A DNA stretch of 64,000 nt. Source: DATMFV01 sp035555975. Its GTDB lineage: Bacteria; Verrucomicrobiota; Verrucomicrobiia; Chthoniobacterales; Chthoniobacteraceae. Within the stretch, counting starts at the first letter, position 1; every line of letters begins with the position of its first letter. A program made the position numbers and the translations under genes. Below the pieces are notes generated by a model. That model had not been told where the DNA came from. It saw nothing but the letters and a program-made list of their open reading frames with translations, and did not search any database. Below are positions 1 to 8,903 of this stretch, one piece after another. The stretch covers positions 24,652 to 88,651 of the forward strand of contig DATMFV010000008.1 in the NCBI GenBank assembly GCA_035555975.1, written 5' to 3'.

Positions 1-1138
1 CGTGCCATGACCGCTCCGCCTTGGGCGAAGCCTGTTTTCCGGGCGCACTCTCCTGCGCGAGCCGGTTTCTGGAAGCGAGAGGGTTGGAGACGACGGTTTC
101 CCCGGCCCGGAGCATGGCGTTGGGATTGATGATCACGGCGCTTTTTTCACTCAGCAGAGGCGAGATGACCTCGACCTGCACCCCGAGGTTGCGGCCGGTG
201 AGCACTTCGACGAATGCCACCTTGTTGTCGGAGACCGTGCCCAACTTCGACTTGCCTTCGCGCAAGATCAAGGCGTTGGTCGGTACAAGAAAGGTGCCTT
301 CGGGAGGTCCAAGCCGAAAGGTGGCGGTCCCGGTCAGCCCGGCAGGGAGGCTCAGGTCGCCGTTTTCCAACAGCAACTCGACCCGCATGGTGCCCGAAGC
401 GGTATCAAAGACCCGGCTGGAACGGGTGACCTTCGCTTCGAATTGTTTTCCGGGAAACTCACGGAAGGCGACGGCGGCATCGGTTCCCGGCGGCAGCCGC
501 AGCGCGACATCGGGGCTGGCATTGACCGAAAAGCGCAGCTTGTCCAGCCGCACCAGTTGGTAGAGCCATGCCTGCCCGGCGGCGGCATCCCCGCGGACAT
601 GGTCGCCCCTGTCAAAGTTTCGTGCGGCGATGACACCGGAAAAAGGGGCGCGAACGGTGGCGAATCCCTGCTGGGCTTCCAGGCGGGCAAGCCGGGCCTT
701 TGCTTCTGCGACGGCGGCGTCGACTTCCTCGGAAGCGGAAGAGCGGCTTTCAAACTCCTCCCGGGAAAGGGCGCGTTCCCTGTGAAGCCGGGAGGCCCGG
801 TCGGCGAGTTTGCGGGCGTTTCGGGCTTTCGCTTCCGCCTGAAGCAGTGCGGCGCGGGCCGCTTCCACGGCGTGGTCGATATCGGGAGCATCGACCAGCG
901 CCACCACTTCGTCGGTTTCCACCCGGTCCCCGATGTCGAAGCGGCGTTCGCTAATGATCCCGGTGGCGCGCGTGGCAAGGTGGGCGGCTTCGTAAGGCTC
1001 GGTGCGCCCGGGGAGTTCGTAGGCGCGGGATTCGCGGGCGGGGCTCGGGTGGACGATCGTGACCGCCGGGAGGGCCGCGGTTTCGGGCCGGGCCAACGCC
1101 ACCAGCGGAAACAGGAGAAGAGGCAGGATTCTTTTCAT
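1..1138 (-). CDS. RND efflux periplasmic adaptor (MFP/HlyD family), partial
   Basis: Membrane-fusion protein that would connect the adjacent RND pump to an outer-membrane channel. The frame opens at an ATG whose first base is 1138 and stays open for about 379 codons to the left edge, so the C-terminus is missing. It begins with a signal peptide (MKRILPLLLFPLVALA). A first lipoyl half (GDRVETDEVVALVDAPD), an Ala/Glu-rich coiled-coil hairpin at roughly residues 75-140, and a second lipoyl half (TVRAPFSGVIAARNFDRG) follow in the usual adaptor order, then the beta-barrel. It lies 26 bp downstream of the permease on the same strand and is probably co-transcribed with it. The antisense open frames here are shadows of its codon bias. 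The substrate cannot be told from the sequence. Confidence 0.9.
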   Translation of the reverse strand, partial: MKRILPLLLFPLVALARPETAALPAVTIVHPSPARESRAYELPGRTEPYEAAHLATRATGIISERRFDIGDRVETDEVVALVDAPDIDHAVEAARAALLQAEAKARNARKLADRASRLHRERALSREEFESRSSASEEVDAAVAEAKARLARLEAQQGFATVRAPFSGVIAARNFDRGDHVRGDAAAGQAWLYQLVRLDKLRFSVNASPDVALRLPPGTDAAVAFREFPGKQFEAKVTRSSRVFDTASGTMRVELLLENGDLSLPAGLTGTATFRLGPPEGTFLVPTNALILREGKSKLGTVSDNKVAFVEVLTGRNLGVQVEVISPLLSEKSAVIINPNAMLRAGETVVSNPLASRNRLAQESAPGKQASPKAERSWH

Positions 1139-1164
1139 CGTTTTAGTGATAGGCTAACATGACA

Positions 1165-4100
1165 TTAAAGAGTTGAAGGGGTAGCCATGGCAGGCGACGG
1201 CGTCCGGACGGGAGCCGGGCCGGAGGGTTCTTCGGCAGGTTTCCTTCCGGGGAAGCGGCTGCGCACGGCGGCGAAGACGATCGGGACCAGGAAGAGCGAG
1301 GCCGAAGTTCCAAAAAGGAGCCCGCCGATGACGGCGCGTCCCAAGGGAGCGTTTTGTTCGCCCCCCTCCGCCTGTCCCAGCGCCATCGGGATCACGCCGA
1401 GGATCATCGCCATGGCGGTCATCAGGACCGGCCGAAGGCGCGTGGTGGCGGCTTCCACCGCTGCGGCGGCGGGCGTCGCCCCGGCCTCGACACGGTCCCG
1501 CGCAAAGCTGCTGACCAGAACGCTGTTGGCGGTGGAGACGCCGACGACCATGATGATCCCCATGAGCGCCGGGACGCTGAGGGGGGTGCCGGTCACGTAA
1601 AGGCCGAAGAGGGCTCCCGATATCGCCACCGGCAGCCCGCTGATTGCCACAAACGGGAGCGACCACGACTGGAAGTTGACCACCATCACGAGAAAGACCA
1701 GCACGGCGGCCAGGCCGAGACCGCCGATCAGTTCCCGGTAGGAGGTTTTCATCAGCGCGGCCTGTCCGGTCAGCTCGATCCGGTTGCCCGGTTTGAGTTT
1801 GGCGCGGGCCTGGTCGAGAAGTTGCTCGAGTTCACGGGTGGCGCTGCCGAGATCGCGCCCGGTCAGGTTGGCGACCAGCGTGAAAGTCGGCTGGAGCATG
1901 GTCCGCGAGACACTCGCCGGGGAACGTCGTTCCACCACCTCCGCAAAAGCGCGGAGCGGCACCGGTGCGCCGTTCCCGGTCGATGGGCGGACGGTGAGAT
2001 TCAAAAGATCCTCGACCGATTCCAGCGACAGCGGCGGAGCGATCACCTGGACATCGTAGGAGGTGCCGGTGGTCGGGTCGGACCAGAAGTTGGCCGCCAC
2101 GCTCCCGCCGCTGCCGAGCACGGTCAGGAGCGCGTTGGCGCCATCCTGTTGCGTGATCCCGAGGGTTGCGGCGCGGGCGCGGTCGATGCGGACGTAGTAG
2201 CCGGGCTGGTCGAGCACTTCGCGCTGGGTGATGTCGACCATCCCCTTCATCGCCCCCATCGCTTCCTGCACTTCGCGGAGCCGGGCGAGATTGCCGGGAG
2301 CGTCGCGGCCGATGAAGCGGATCTCAAAGGTGCCCGGCGCACCGGAGGCGAGCGTCTGGCTGGTGGCGTCCGCCGGGCGGAAGAAGAACCGGACCCCGGG
2401 GAATTTTTCCGCCATCATGGTCCGGATCGCCTCGATATAGCCGTCGGTCGGCGCGTGGTCGCCGTGAAGCTGGACAAGGATCTCGCCGTCGGACGGGCTG
2501 ATGGAGGTCGTTTCAATCCACGCCTGGTTGATGGCGCTGGGGACGCCGATGTTTTCGACGATGAACTGCAATTCGTCGGCGGGAATCAGCCGCCGCATCT
2601 CGCGTTGGATGTCGGCCATGACCCGTGCGGTTTCCTCCACCCGGATGCCGCTCGGGATGCGGACAAAAAGGCGCATCAATCCGGCATCGGTGCGGGGGAA
2701 GAACTCCTGACCGTTGCGCCATGCGGAGAAAGCGCCGATGGCAAGGGCGATGCCGACCGGCACGCCGATCAACAGCTTGCGCGAGAGCAGAAAGGCGAGG
2801 ACCGCGCCCTGCTTTTCGCCGAGGCGCTCAAGGCTGCTTTCCATCCGGTGATGAGCCCGCGCAAAGATGCCGGGACGCTGGCCCGCATGACGCCGGGCGA
2901 GGCTGAGTTCCGCCGGAAGGATGAGCGATGCGAGGGTGGGCACCAGCGTGCGCGCCAACAGGTAACTGGCAAGCATGGCGAAGACAACCGCCTGCGCCAG
3001 CGGGCGGAAAACGTCGGCGGCGGTTCCTGTCAGCAGGAAGATCGGAAGAAAAACGATGCAGATGGAGAGGGTCGAGACCAGTTCCGGGAAGGCGACCTCC
3101 CGTGCGCCGTCGATAATTGCCTGCCGCACGGTTTTGCCGAGTGCGATATGCCGCTTGATGTTCTCGATCTCGACCAGCGAGTTGTCGACCAGGATGCCGA
3201 TGGCGAGCGCCAGCCCGCCCAGCGTCATGAGATTGAAGGAGGCCCCGGCCAGATAGAGCCCGCCGACGGAACAGAGGAGCGCGAGCGGAATGGAGGTGAG
3301 GACCGTCAGTGTCGAGCGCCAGGAGCCGAGAAAAATCAGCACCACGGCCGCGACGAGTCCGCCGACCAGCATGATCTCGTGTTCCACCGCGTTCACCGCG
3401 GCGCGGACAAAGACCGACTGGTCAAAGATCGGCTCGATGGTCATGCCGGGCGGTGCGGAAGCGCGGATTTCGTCCATCCGCTCCATGATGCCGTCGAGAA
3501 TGCCGACCGTGGAGGCGTTGCCGAGCTTGAGGATCGAGACCATCACGGCGTTCTGACCGTTGAGCCGGGCGATGTTGGTCGAGACCGCCTCCCCGTCGCG
3601 GACATTGGCGACATCGCGAAGCAGGATCATCTTGCCATCTGCGGAACGTAGCGGCAGGTCGAGAAAGGCGTGAACGGTTTCGGGGCTCGCATTGAGGCTG
3701 ATCGGCAGATCCCGCCCCCCTTCCCGCAGGGAGCCGGAGGGGAGCGTCAGGTTTTGCCGGGAAACGGCGGCGCTGACTTCCGACGCGGAGATGCCGAAGG
3801 CGTGAAGCGCGTCGGGATCGAGATCGATCATGACCTGCCGCGCCGCGCCGCCGTACGGCAGGGAGATGCGCATCCCGGGGATGCTCTGGAGCGATGCGCG
3901 CAGCCGCAGGCGTGCGTAGTCGTAAAGCGCCCCGCCGCTCATGGTGTCCGAAGAGAGGACCATCTGGACAATCGGCACGCTGGAGGGGCTGGTCCGGACG
4001 ATCAGCGGCGGCGTGGTTCCCGAGGGCATCCGGCGCAGGAGGGTCTGGGAGACGGAGGTGGCCTGCGCGAGCGCGGTATTCATGTCGGCGTAAGGCTGGA

Positions 4101-4404
4101 AGCGAAGCTTGACGAGTCCGACGCCGTTGGAGGACTCCGTGCGGACTTCGCGCAGGTCGTCGACGTTGTTAAGGATGGCGATTTCGGAAAAGGAGGTGAT
4201 CTTCGCGCCCATTTCCTGCGCATTGAGACCGTTGTAGGTCCAGACCAGCGTCATCTCCGGGCTGTCGACCCGGGGGAGGATGTCGGTCGACATCCGGCGG
4301 CCGCTCATGCCCCCAAAGAGGAGGATCAGGATCGCAAGCACCCCGATGGTGTATTTGTAGCGAAGGGCGAGGAGGACGATGAGCATTGCCGACAAAGCTA
4401 GCAT
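1165..4404 (-). CDS. RND efflux permease (HAE1/AcrB-like)
   Basis: Inner-membrane proton-driven exporter of 1079 aa, a full-length size for the AcrB superfamily. The N-terminal membrane segment (residues 10-33), the large periplasmic loops and the duplicated 6+6 membrane layout can be followed through. The TM4 motif at residues 403-416 reads GILVDNSLVEIENI, so Asp407 of AcrB is kept but Asp408 is Asn. In the TM10 region (GVSTANSVLVSSF) the AcrB Lys940 position is Ala. Such VDN-type pumps exist within HAE families, so the protein may still be active with a different proton relay. The ATG at 4404 is the first start after the divergent promoter region. The adaptor follows at 1138, and a two-component system is divergent, which suggests regulated drug or metabolite efflux. 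Substrate unknown. Confidence 0.93.
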   Translation of the reverse strand: MLALSAMLIVLLALRYKYTIGVLAILILLFGGMSGRRMSTDILPRVDSPEMTLVWTYNGLNAQEMGAKITSFSEIAILNNVDDLREVRTESSNGVGLVKLRFQPYADMNTALAQATSVSQTLLRRMPSGTTPPLIVRTSPSSVPIVQMVLSSDTMSGGALYDYARLRLRASLQSIPGMRISLPYGGAARQVMIDLDPDALHAFGISASEVSAAVSRQNLTLPSGSLREGGRDLPISLNASPETVHAFLDLPLRSADGKMILLRDVANVRDGEAVSTNIARLNGQNAVMVSILKLGNASTVGILDGIMERMDEIRASAPPGMTIEPIFDQSVFVRAAVNAVEHEIMLVGGLVAAVVLIFLGSWRSTLTVLTSIPLALLCSVGGLYLAGASFNLMTLGGLALAIGILVDNSLVEIENIKRHIALGKTVRQAIIDGAREVAFPELVSTLSICIVFLPIFLLTGTAADVFRPLAQAVVFAMLASYLLARTLVPTLASLILPAELSLARRHAGQRPGIFARAHHRMESSLERLGEKQGAVLAFLLSRKLLIGVPVGIALAIGAFSAWRNGQEFFPRTDAGLMRLFVRIPSGIRVEETARVMADIQREMRRLIPADELQFIVENIGVPSAINQAWIETTSISPSDGEILVQLHGDHAPTDGYIEAIRTMMAEKFPGVRFFFRPADATSQTLASGAPGTFEIRFIGRDAPGNLARLREVQEAMGAMKGMVDITQREVLDQPGYYVRIDRARAATLGITQQDGANALLTVLGSGGSVAANFWSDPTTGTSYDVQVIAPPLSLESVEDLLNLTVRPSTGNGAPVPLRAFAEVVERRSPASVSRTMLQPTFTLVANLTGRDLGSATRELEQLLDQARAKLKPGNRIELTGQAALMKTSYRELIGGLGLAAVLVFLVMVVNFQSWSLPFVAISGLPVAISGALFGLYVTGTPLSVPALMGIIMVVGVSTANSVLVSSFARDRVEAGATPAAAAVEAATTRLRPVLMTAMAMILGVIPMALGQAEGGEQNAPLGRAVIGGLLFGTSASLFLVPIVFAAVRSRFPGRKPAEEPSGPAPVRTPSPAMATPSTL

Positions 4405-4420
4405 GCTCCCGCGGAGAAAG

Positions 4421-4495
4421 TGTGTCAGCGAGGGGGAAAAATTGTAACCAGATGTGTCAGAATGCGCCGGAAGCGGGGACAGTTTCTTACAATTT
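4421..4495. promoter_or_regulatory. divergent promoter region with direct and inverted repeats
   Basis: The 134-bp gap between the leftward pump genes and the rightward regulator gene holds two copies of TGTGTCAG (4421-4428 and 4453-4460), 32 bp apart, about three helical turns. It also holds a 9-bp inverted repeat, AAATTGTAA at 4439-4447 and TTACAATTT at 4487-4495. OmpR-type regulators usually bind direct repeats, so the neighbouring regulator could act here. That link is inference. Confidence 0.4.
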
Positions 4496-4538
4496 CAACA
4501 TGGAGCGCGGCGGCGAGCGGTGATAGGTTCCCTCCGTT

Positions 4539-5285
4539 GTGGCCCTTTCCCCGTCCATTCAGCCGTATCATGTCGTGGTGATCGATGATCACGAAGAGAT
4601 TCGTGAACTGCTCGTCCGTTACCTTGGCGAGCATGGTTACCGCGTGAGCGCTGCGGAAAGCATCGCGGCGTTCGAACGGCTGCCGGTGGATGATCCGCCC
4701 GATCTGCTGGTGCTCGACATCCTGATGCCGGGAGGCGACGGGTTGACCTTTTGCCGGGCGTTGCGGGCCGATCCGCGCACGAGTTCCCTGCCGATGATCT
4801 TCCTGACGGCGGTCGCGGAGGATACCGATAGGATCGTGGGACTGGAGATGGGAGCCGACGATTATGTCACCAAACCGTTTAATCCCCGCGAATTGCTGGC
4901 GCGGATCAAGGCCGTATTGCGTCGTACGCCCGCAGCCGAAGCCGCGGTGCGGCCCGCGCAGCCGCCCCACCGTTTTGCCTTTGCGGACCGGCTCTTTGAT
5001 CTCCGCCGCCGCGAGGTGACGGGGCCCGACGGCGTGGCGACCCCGCTCAGTACGGCGGAGGCGCGGCTCCTGAGCGTCTTTCTCGAACGCCCGGGCGTCA
5101 CCCTTTCGCGCGACCAGCTTCTGGAGCTGACTTCAGGCCGCGAAGCGGACGTATGGGACCGCAGCATCGACAACCAGGTCAGCCGCCTGCGCCGGAAGAT
5201 CGAGCCCGATCCCGGCAAGCCGACCCTGATCAAGACCTGCTGGGGCGATGGCTACCAGTTTACGCCGGAGGTCCGGACGCAATGA
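4539..5285 (+). CDS. OmpR/PhoB-family response regulator
   Basis: DNA-binding response regulator of 248 aa. The receiver domain covers about residues 10-128 and has the acidic pair D16/D17, phospho-acceptor D60 (LLVLDILMPG), T90 and K112 (VTKPF). The C-terminal winged-helix domain covers about 148-245 (LSTAEARLLSVFLERPG and SIDNQVSRLRRKIEPD). The start is a GTG at 4539; the ATG near 4570 is out of frame. The stop overlaps the kinase start in an ATGA arrangement, so the two are translationally coupled. The efflux operon is divergent and is the obvious candidate target. Confidence 0.93.
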   Translation: MALSPSIQPYHVVVIDDHEEIRELLVRYLGEHGYRVSAAESIAAFERLPVDDPPDLLVLDILMPGGDGLTFCRALRADPRTSSLPMIFLTAVAEDTDRIVGLEMGADDYVTKPFNPRELLARIKAVLRRTPAAEAAVRPAQPPHRFAFADRLFDLRRREVTGPDGVATPLSTAEARLLSVFLERPGVTLSRDQLLELTSGREADVWDRSIDNQVSRLRRKIEPDPGKPTLIKTCWGDGYQFTPEVRTQ

Positions 5286-6802
5286 GAAAGTGGCTGCCCC
5301 GGACGCTCCATACGCAACTGATCCTGCTGATTCTGCTGGCGGTGGCGCTTTCGCAGGCGGTTTCCCTGCTCGTCTACCGGGTGGAACGGATGCGGATGAT
5401 GCGCAACGTGATGCAGGAGGAATGCCTCGGGCGGGCGGTCTCGGCTTATCGGCTCGCGCAGGCGATGACCCCGGAGAAACGGGCGACCACGGTCGGGACC
5501 GTCGAGACTCCGCTGACCCGTTACTGGATCAGCCGCGAGGGGCCGGAACCGGAGGGGGGCGACGAAGCGCATCGCGCGGCGGCAGTGCAGGAGTGGATTC
5601 GCCACGCGCGGGAGCAGCTTGCCCGTTCCGTACCCGGCGCCAGCCGCACCCACCTGACGGAGAGCCTTTTCGCGAACGAAAGCCCTCTGAGCCGCTCGCC
5701 TGCGGCGGAGTGGCAGCTCCTGCCGGGTAGCAACTGGCTGCCGCAACAGGCCGTCTATGTCCTGAGGCTGCCGGAGTGGAACGGCTTCGGCTTTGCCATG
5801 GACCTCGGCGATGGGCAGTGGCTCCATACCATCTATGCAAAACCGGATTATCTGATGCGCACGGCGCTCACCCCCGGCTATTATACGACGCTTTTTTTGA
5901 CGATCCTCATCTTCCTTGTCGCGGCGATTTTCATTGCGCGGCGGCTTTCCCGCCCGCTGCGGCAACTGACCGGCGCGGCGGAGCGGCTCGGTCGCGGCGA
6001 TCAGGTGCAACCTTTGGTGCCGGAGGGTCCGGCCGATATCCGTGCGACGATGGAGGCTTTCAATCGCATGCAGACACGGCTTCATCGGTTCATGGAGGAT
6101 CGCACGCGGATGCTGGCGGCGATCGGGCATGACCTGCGGACGCCGATCACTTCCCTGCGGCTGAGGGCGGAGTTCGTGGAAGACGCGGAGGTGCGCGAAA
6201 AGATCATCGCTACCCTCGACGAGATGCAGGCGATGACGGAAGCGGCCCTGGCGTTTGCCCGCTCCGAAGCGATTGCGGACCCGACCCGCGTGGTCGATCT
6301 CAACGCCCTGCTGCAAAGCCTTTGCGACGATCTGGCCGACCTCGGCTGGAAAGTGGCCTATCATGGCGATGCCCGCCTGCCGTGTCTCTGCCGTCCTGAT
6401 GCGGTACGCCGGGCGGTGCGTAACGTGATTGAAAATGCCGTCCGCTACGGCCATGGCGCAGCCGTTAATCTGGAACTGGATGGTTCGCACCGTGAAACCG
6501 AGGCCGGGCGCGGGCCACGGTCGGCTCCGGAGGAAGCCGCCTCAGGCGGCGTCAATATTCTGGTGCGCGATCAGGGGCCGGGGATTCCGGAAAGCGAGCA
6601 CGAGCGGGTGTTCGCTCCGTTTGTACGCGCCGAGACTTCGCGAAACACCAGCACCGGGGGCGTCGGGCTTGGGCTGGCGATCACGCGCTCGATCATCCGG
6701 GGTCACGGCGGCGATGTCACGTTGCGTAATCTGTCAGGCGGGATGGAAGTCTGCCTCCATCTGCCGCTGGAGCCGCCGGAAGCGGAGCGCGAAGCCGTTT
6801 GA
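5282..6802 (+). CDS. two-component sensor histidine kinase
   Basis: Membrane sensor kinase of 506 aa that would phosphorylate the preceding regulator. TM1 spans about residues 11-32, followed by a periplasmic sensor domain of about 165 residues and TM2 at about 200-219. HAMP then lies at about 220-272, HisKA with H283 in the motif IGHDLRTPITSL, and HATPase_c with an N-box (NVIENAVRYG) and G1 box (DQGPGIP). The ATG at 5282 overlaps the regulator stop by 4 bp; the longer open frame upstream is only read-through of the regulator gene. The sensor domain shows no motif I recognise. By position it probably senses an envelope stress or efflux substrate (inference). Confidence 0.92.
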   Translation: MRKWLPRTLHTQLILLILLAVALSQAVSLLVYRVERMRMMRNVMQEECLGRAVSAYRLAQAMTPEKRATTVGTVETPLTRYWISREGPEPEGGDEAHRAAAVQEWIRHAREQLARSVPGASRTHLTESLFANESPLSRSPAAEWQLLPGSNWLPQQAVYVLRLPEWNGFGFAMDLGDGQWLHTIYAKPDYLMRTALTPGYYTTLFLTILIFLVAAIFIARRLSRPLRQLTGAAERLGRGDQVQPLVPEGPADIRATMEAFNRMQTRLHRFMEDRTRMLAAIGHDLRTPITSLRLRAEFVEDAEVREKIIATLDEMQAMTEAALAFARSEAIADPTRVVDLNALLQSLCDDLADLGWKVAYHGDARLPCLCRPDAVRRAVRNVIENAVRYGHGAAVNLELDGSHRETEAGRGPRSAPEEAASGGVNILVRDQGPGIPESEHERVFAPFVRAETSRNTSTGGVGLGLAITRSIIRGHGGDVTLRNLSGGMEVCLHLPLEPPEAEREAV

Positions 6803-6854
6803 TCATGCCCGGAGCCGGCGCTCCATCGCCATGCTCCTGAATTTCCCGCCGCGG

Positions 6855-7874
6855 TCAGGTCCAGTCAAAGACGATGCCCATGGTGCTCGCCCGGTCGCGG
6901 TTGGCCAGTTCGTAGGCTTCCCTGCATTGTTCCGGGGCGAACCGGTGGGAGATCAAACCGGAAAGGGCAAAGTCGCCTCTCCTGGCCAGGTCAAAGAAAA
7001 GGCGGTTGATGGTGGTGTTGCTCCATTCGTCCGTGTAATGGGTGGCATGAGCCCCGCGCACGGTCAGTCCCCGAAGGATCACGTCGCCGGTCAGGTGTTG
7101 CATCTGCGGCTGCCCCGTGTCGCCGAGGATCACCACGGTCCCGAACCTGGCCGCCATCTTTAGCGCGCTCTCAAAGACCCGGGCGTTTCCGGTCGAGTCG
7201 ATCACCACGCGGGGAAGCGCGCCGTGGTTGGCGGCAAGGATCTGCTCGCGGGCCTGCTCAATGGGAGCCTCGATCACCGTGGTCGCCCCGCCCTGCCGGG
7301 CAAGCGCGAGCCTGCCGGCCACGGCATCGACGGCAATGATGGAAGCGGCGCCTGCAGCCCGCGCCCAGCGGATCGACATCTGCCCGATGGGACCGGCGCC
7401 GATGATCAGCACACGATCCCCGAGCCGATACTCCGCCGCCTTCGCTCCCATAAAGCCGATCTTGGCGAGGGAAAACCAGACCGCCTCCCCGAATGGGACT
7501 TCAGCCGGGATCGGCCAGTAATCCGACTCCCGAAGAAGGTCGTGGGAACGATGTCCCAGACCGAATGCGACATGATCGCCCTCCTTGACCGAAGTTCCGG
7601 GGCCGACCGCCTCCACGGTGCCTACCGAGGCGTAACCGGGATAGAAAGGATACTTTGCCCACCGGTCCCAGTGGGTCCCGGGATCGAACAACCGGTTGAA
7701 GACGATGTTTTCGGTGCCGGTGCTCATCAGCGAAGTCCGGGTGCGGACGAGGATCTCGCCCTCGCCCGGCGGCTTCAGTTCAAAGGATTCCAGGTCGACC
7801 TGTTGCTTCCCGGTGAAGACCATCCGGCGGGCTTCAAGGGACGGCGGCGATGTGACAGGAGAGGTTGAGTTCAT
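6855..7874 (-). CDS. medium-chain dehydrogenase/reductase (zinc-less ADH type)
   Basis: NAD(P)-dependent MDR enzyme of 339 aa. It has the GroES-like N-terminal half and a Rossmann fold with VLIIGAGPIGQMSIRWAR at about residues 156-173. The position that carries the catalytic-zinc Cys in classical ADHs reads TSLMSTGTENIVF, without Cys, as in the MDR group often paired with Gfo/Idh proteins. Its start overlaps the end of the upstream Gfo/Idh gene by 4 bp (ATGA), so the two proteins are probably made together. The pair may oxidise or epimerise a sugar released by the upstream lyases. It is the last gene of the leftward unit, and it ends 52 bp from the convergent kinase gene. Confidence 0.85.
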   Translation of the reverse strand: MNSTSPVTSPPSLEARRMVFTGKQQVDLESFELKPPGEGEILVRTRTSLMSTGTENIVFNRLFDPGTHWDRWAKYPFYPGYASVGTVEAVGPGTSVKEGDHVAFGLGHRSHDLLRESDYWPIPAEVPFGEAVWFSLAKIGFMGAKAAEYRLGDRVLIIGAGPIGQMSIRWARAAGAASIIAVDAVAGRLALARQGGATTVIEAPIEQAREQILAANHGALPRVVIDSTGNARVFESALKMAARFGTVVILGDTGQPQMQHLTGDVILRGLTVRGAHATHYTDEWSNTTINRLFFDLARRGDFALSGLISHRFAPEQCREAYELANRDRASTMGIVFDWT

Positions 7875-8872
7875 GTTGAGATGATCGGTTGGCTGAATGA
7901 GTGAATCTCCATCGGCTGCCCCATCCGCGCCGATTCGATGGCGCCGAGAACCAGTTGCAGGGCGAGGATTCCTTCCTCCAGGGAGACCGGGGCGGGCCTG
8001 TTTTCGAGGATCGCTTCGATGAAAGCCTGGTTTTCGCGAAGAAATCCCTCTTCCGTTGCCATCTCTTCCAGCCAGCGTTGCTTTCCATCAACAAAGAATG
8101 CCTTCCGGCCCCGGTCATAGATTTGCACGGACTTTCCGCTTTCGGAGAAGAGTTGAATCAGGAATTTGCCCGTCAACCCGGCCACCGAGGAGTCGCCCTG
8201 CACCCAGCTTCCCAAAGCGCCGTTTGAAAACCGGATGGAGGCGATGCAGTGATCCGGATGGGGACTCTCCGGGTGGGTATGGTTGGAGGCCATGGAGTAA
8301 ATCGTCTCCGGCCTTCCACCGCTTAAATAACAGAGAAGATCGGTGGCATGACACCCCTGGGCGAGCAGGTTGCCCCCGCCCTGAACCGGGTCCTGCGCCC
8401 ATGACCGGTCGCTCCAACGGTTGTCGGCGATCTGCACCGTGACCATGCTCGGCTTTCCGATAAAACGTTTCGCCTTTTGGATCAGCGGATAAAAACGGAG
8501 CTTGAAGCCCATCATCAGGAGAGATCCGGCGCGCTGTTCCGCCTCCAGTATCCGGCGACACTCCGCCAGGGAAAGCGCGACCGGCTTTTCCAGCATGACA
8601 TGCTTACCGGCATGGAGAGCGCGCACCGCGAGGTCGGCGTGGGAATCGTGTCTCGTGCAGATGTGGACGCAATCAATGGAAGGGTCGTCAAAGAGGGCAT
8701 CGGCATCCGTCGATGCCATGGAACCGCCGTACTGCTCAAGAAAGGCGGTTGCGGCCTCCTGCCGGAGATCGACATACCCAGCGACCCTCGCCTGTCGGAT
8801 TTTCGAAAGAGCCGCGAGGTGGGAATGCGCGATGTCTCCACACCCGATCATCCCGATATTAATCTGTTTCAT
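7871..8872 (-). CDS. Gfo/Idh/MocA-family oxidoreductase
   Basis: NAD(P)-dependent sugar dehydrogenase-type protein of 333 aa. The Rossmann start is MKQINIGMIGCGDIAHSHL and the family motif MLEKPVALSLAE is present. ATG 8872 was chosen because the glycine motif begins a few residues later; the longer open frame would run into the upstream lyase gene and has no family residues. It follows the lyase gene by 31 bp and overlaps the MDR gene by 4 bp, so it is probably an operon member. It likely converts a monosaccharide or uronate product; the substrate is unknown. Confidence 0.88.
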   Translation of the reverse strand: MKQINIGMIGCGDIAHSHLAALSKIRQARVAGYVDLRQEAATAFLEQYGGSMASTDADALFDDPSIDCVHICTRHDSHADLAVRALHAGKHVMLEKPVALSLAECRRILEAEQRAGSLLMMGFKLRFYPLIQKAKRFIGKPSMVTVQIADNRWSDRSWAQDPVQGGGNLLAQGCHATDLLCYLSGGRPETIYSMASNHTHPESPHPDHCIASIRFSNGALGSWVQGDSSVAGLTGKFLIQLFSESGKSVQIYDRGRKAFFVDGKQRWLEEMATEEGFLRENQAFIEAILENRPAPVSLEEGILALQLVLGAIESARMGQPMEIHSFSQPIIST

Positions 8873-8903
8873 GAGATACTGATCTGACGTTGGCACGCGA
8901 TGG

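Noticed and set aside
1354..3651. Long open frame antisense to the RND permease (765 codons)
   Set aside because: It is low-complexity Arg/Gly/Asp/His-rich translation of the strand opposite a highly conserved permease. Similar antisense frames accompany most genes here because of GC-rich codon use.
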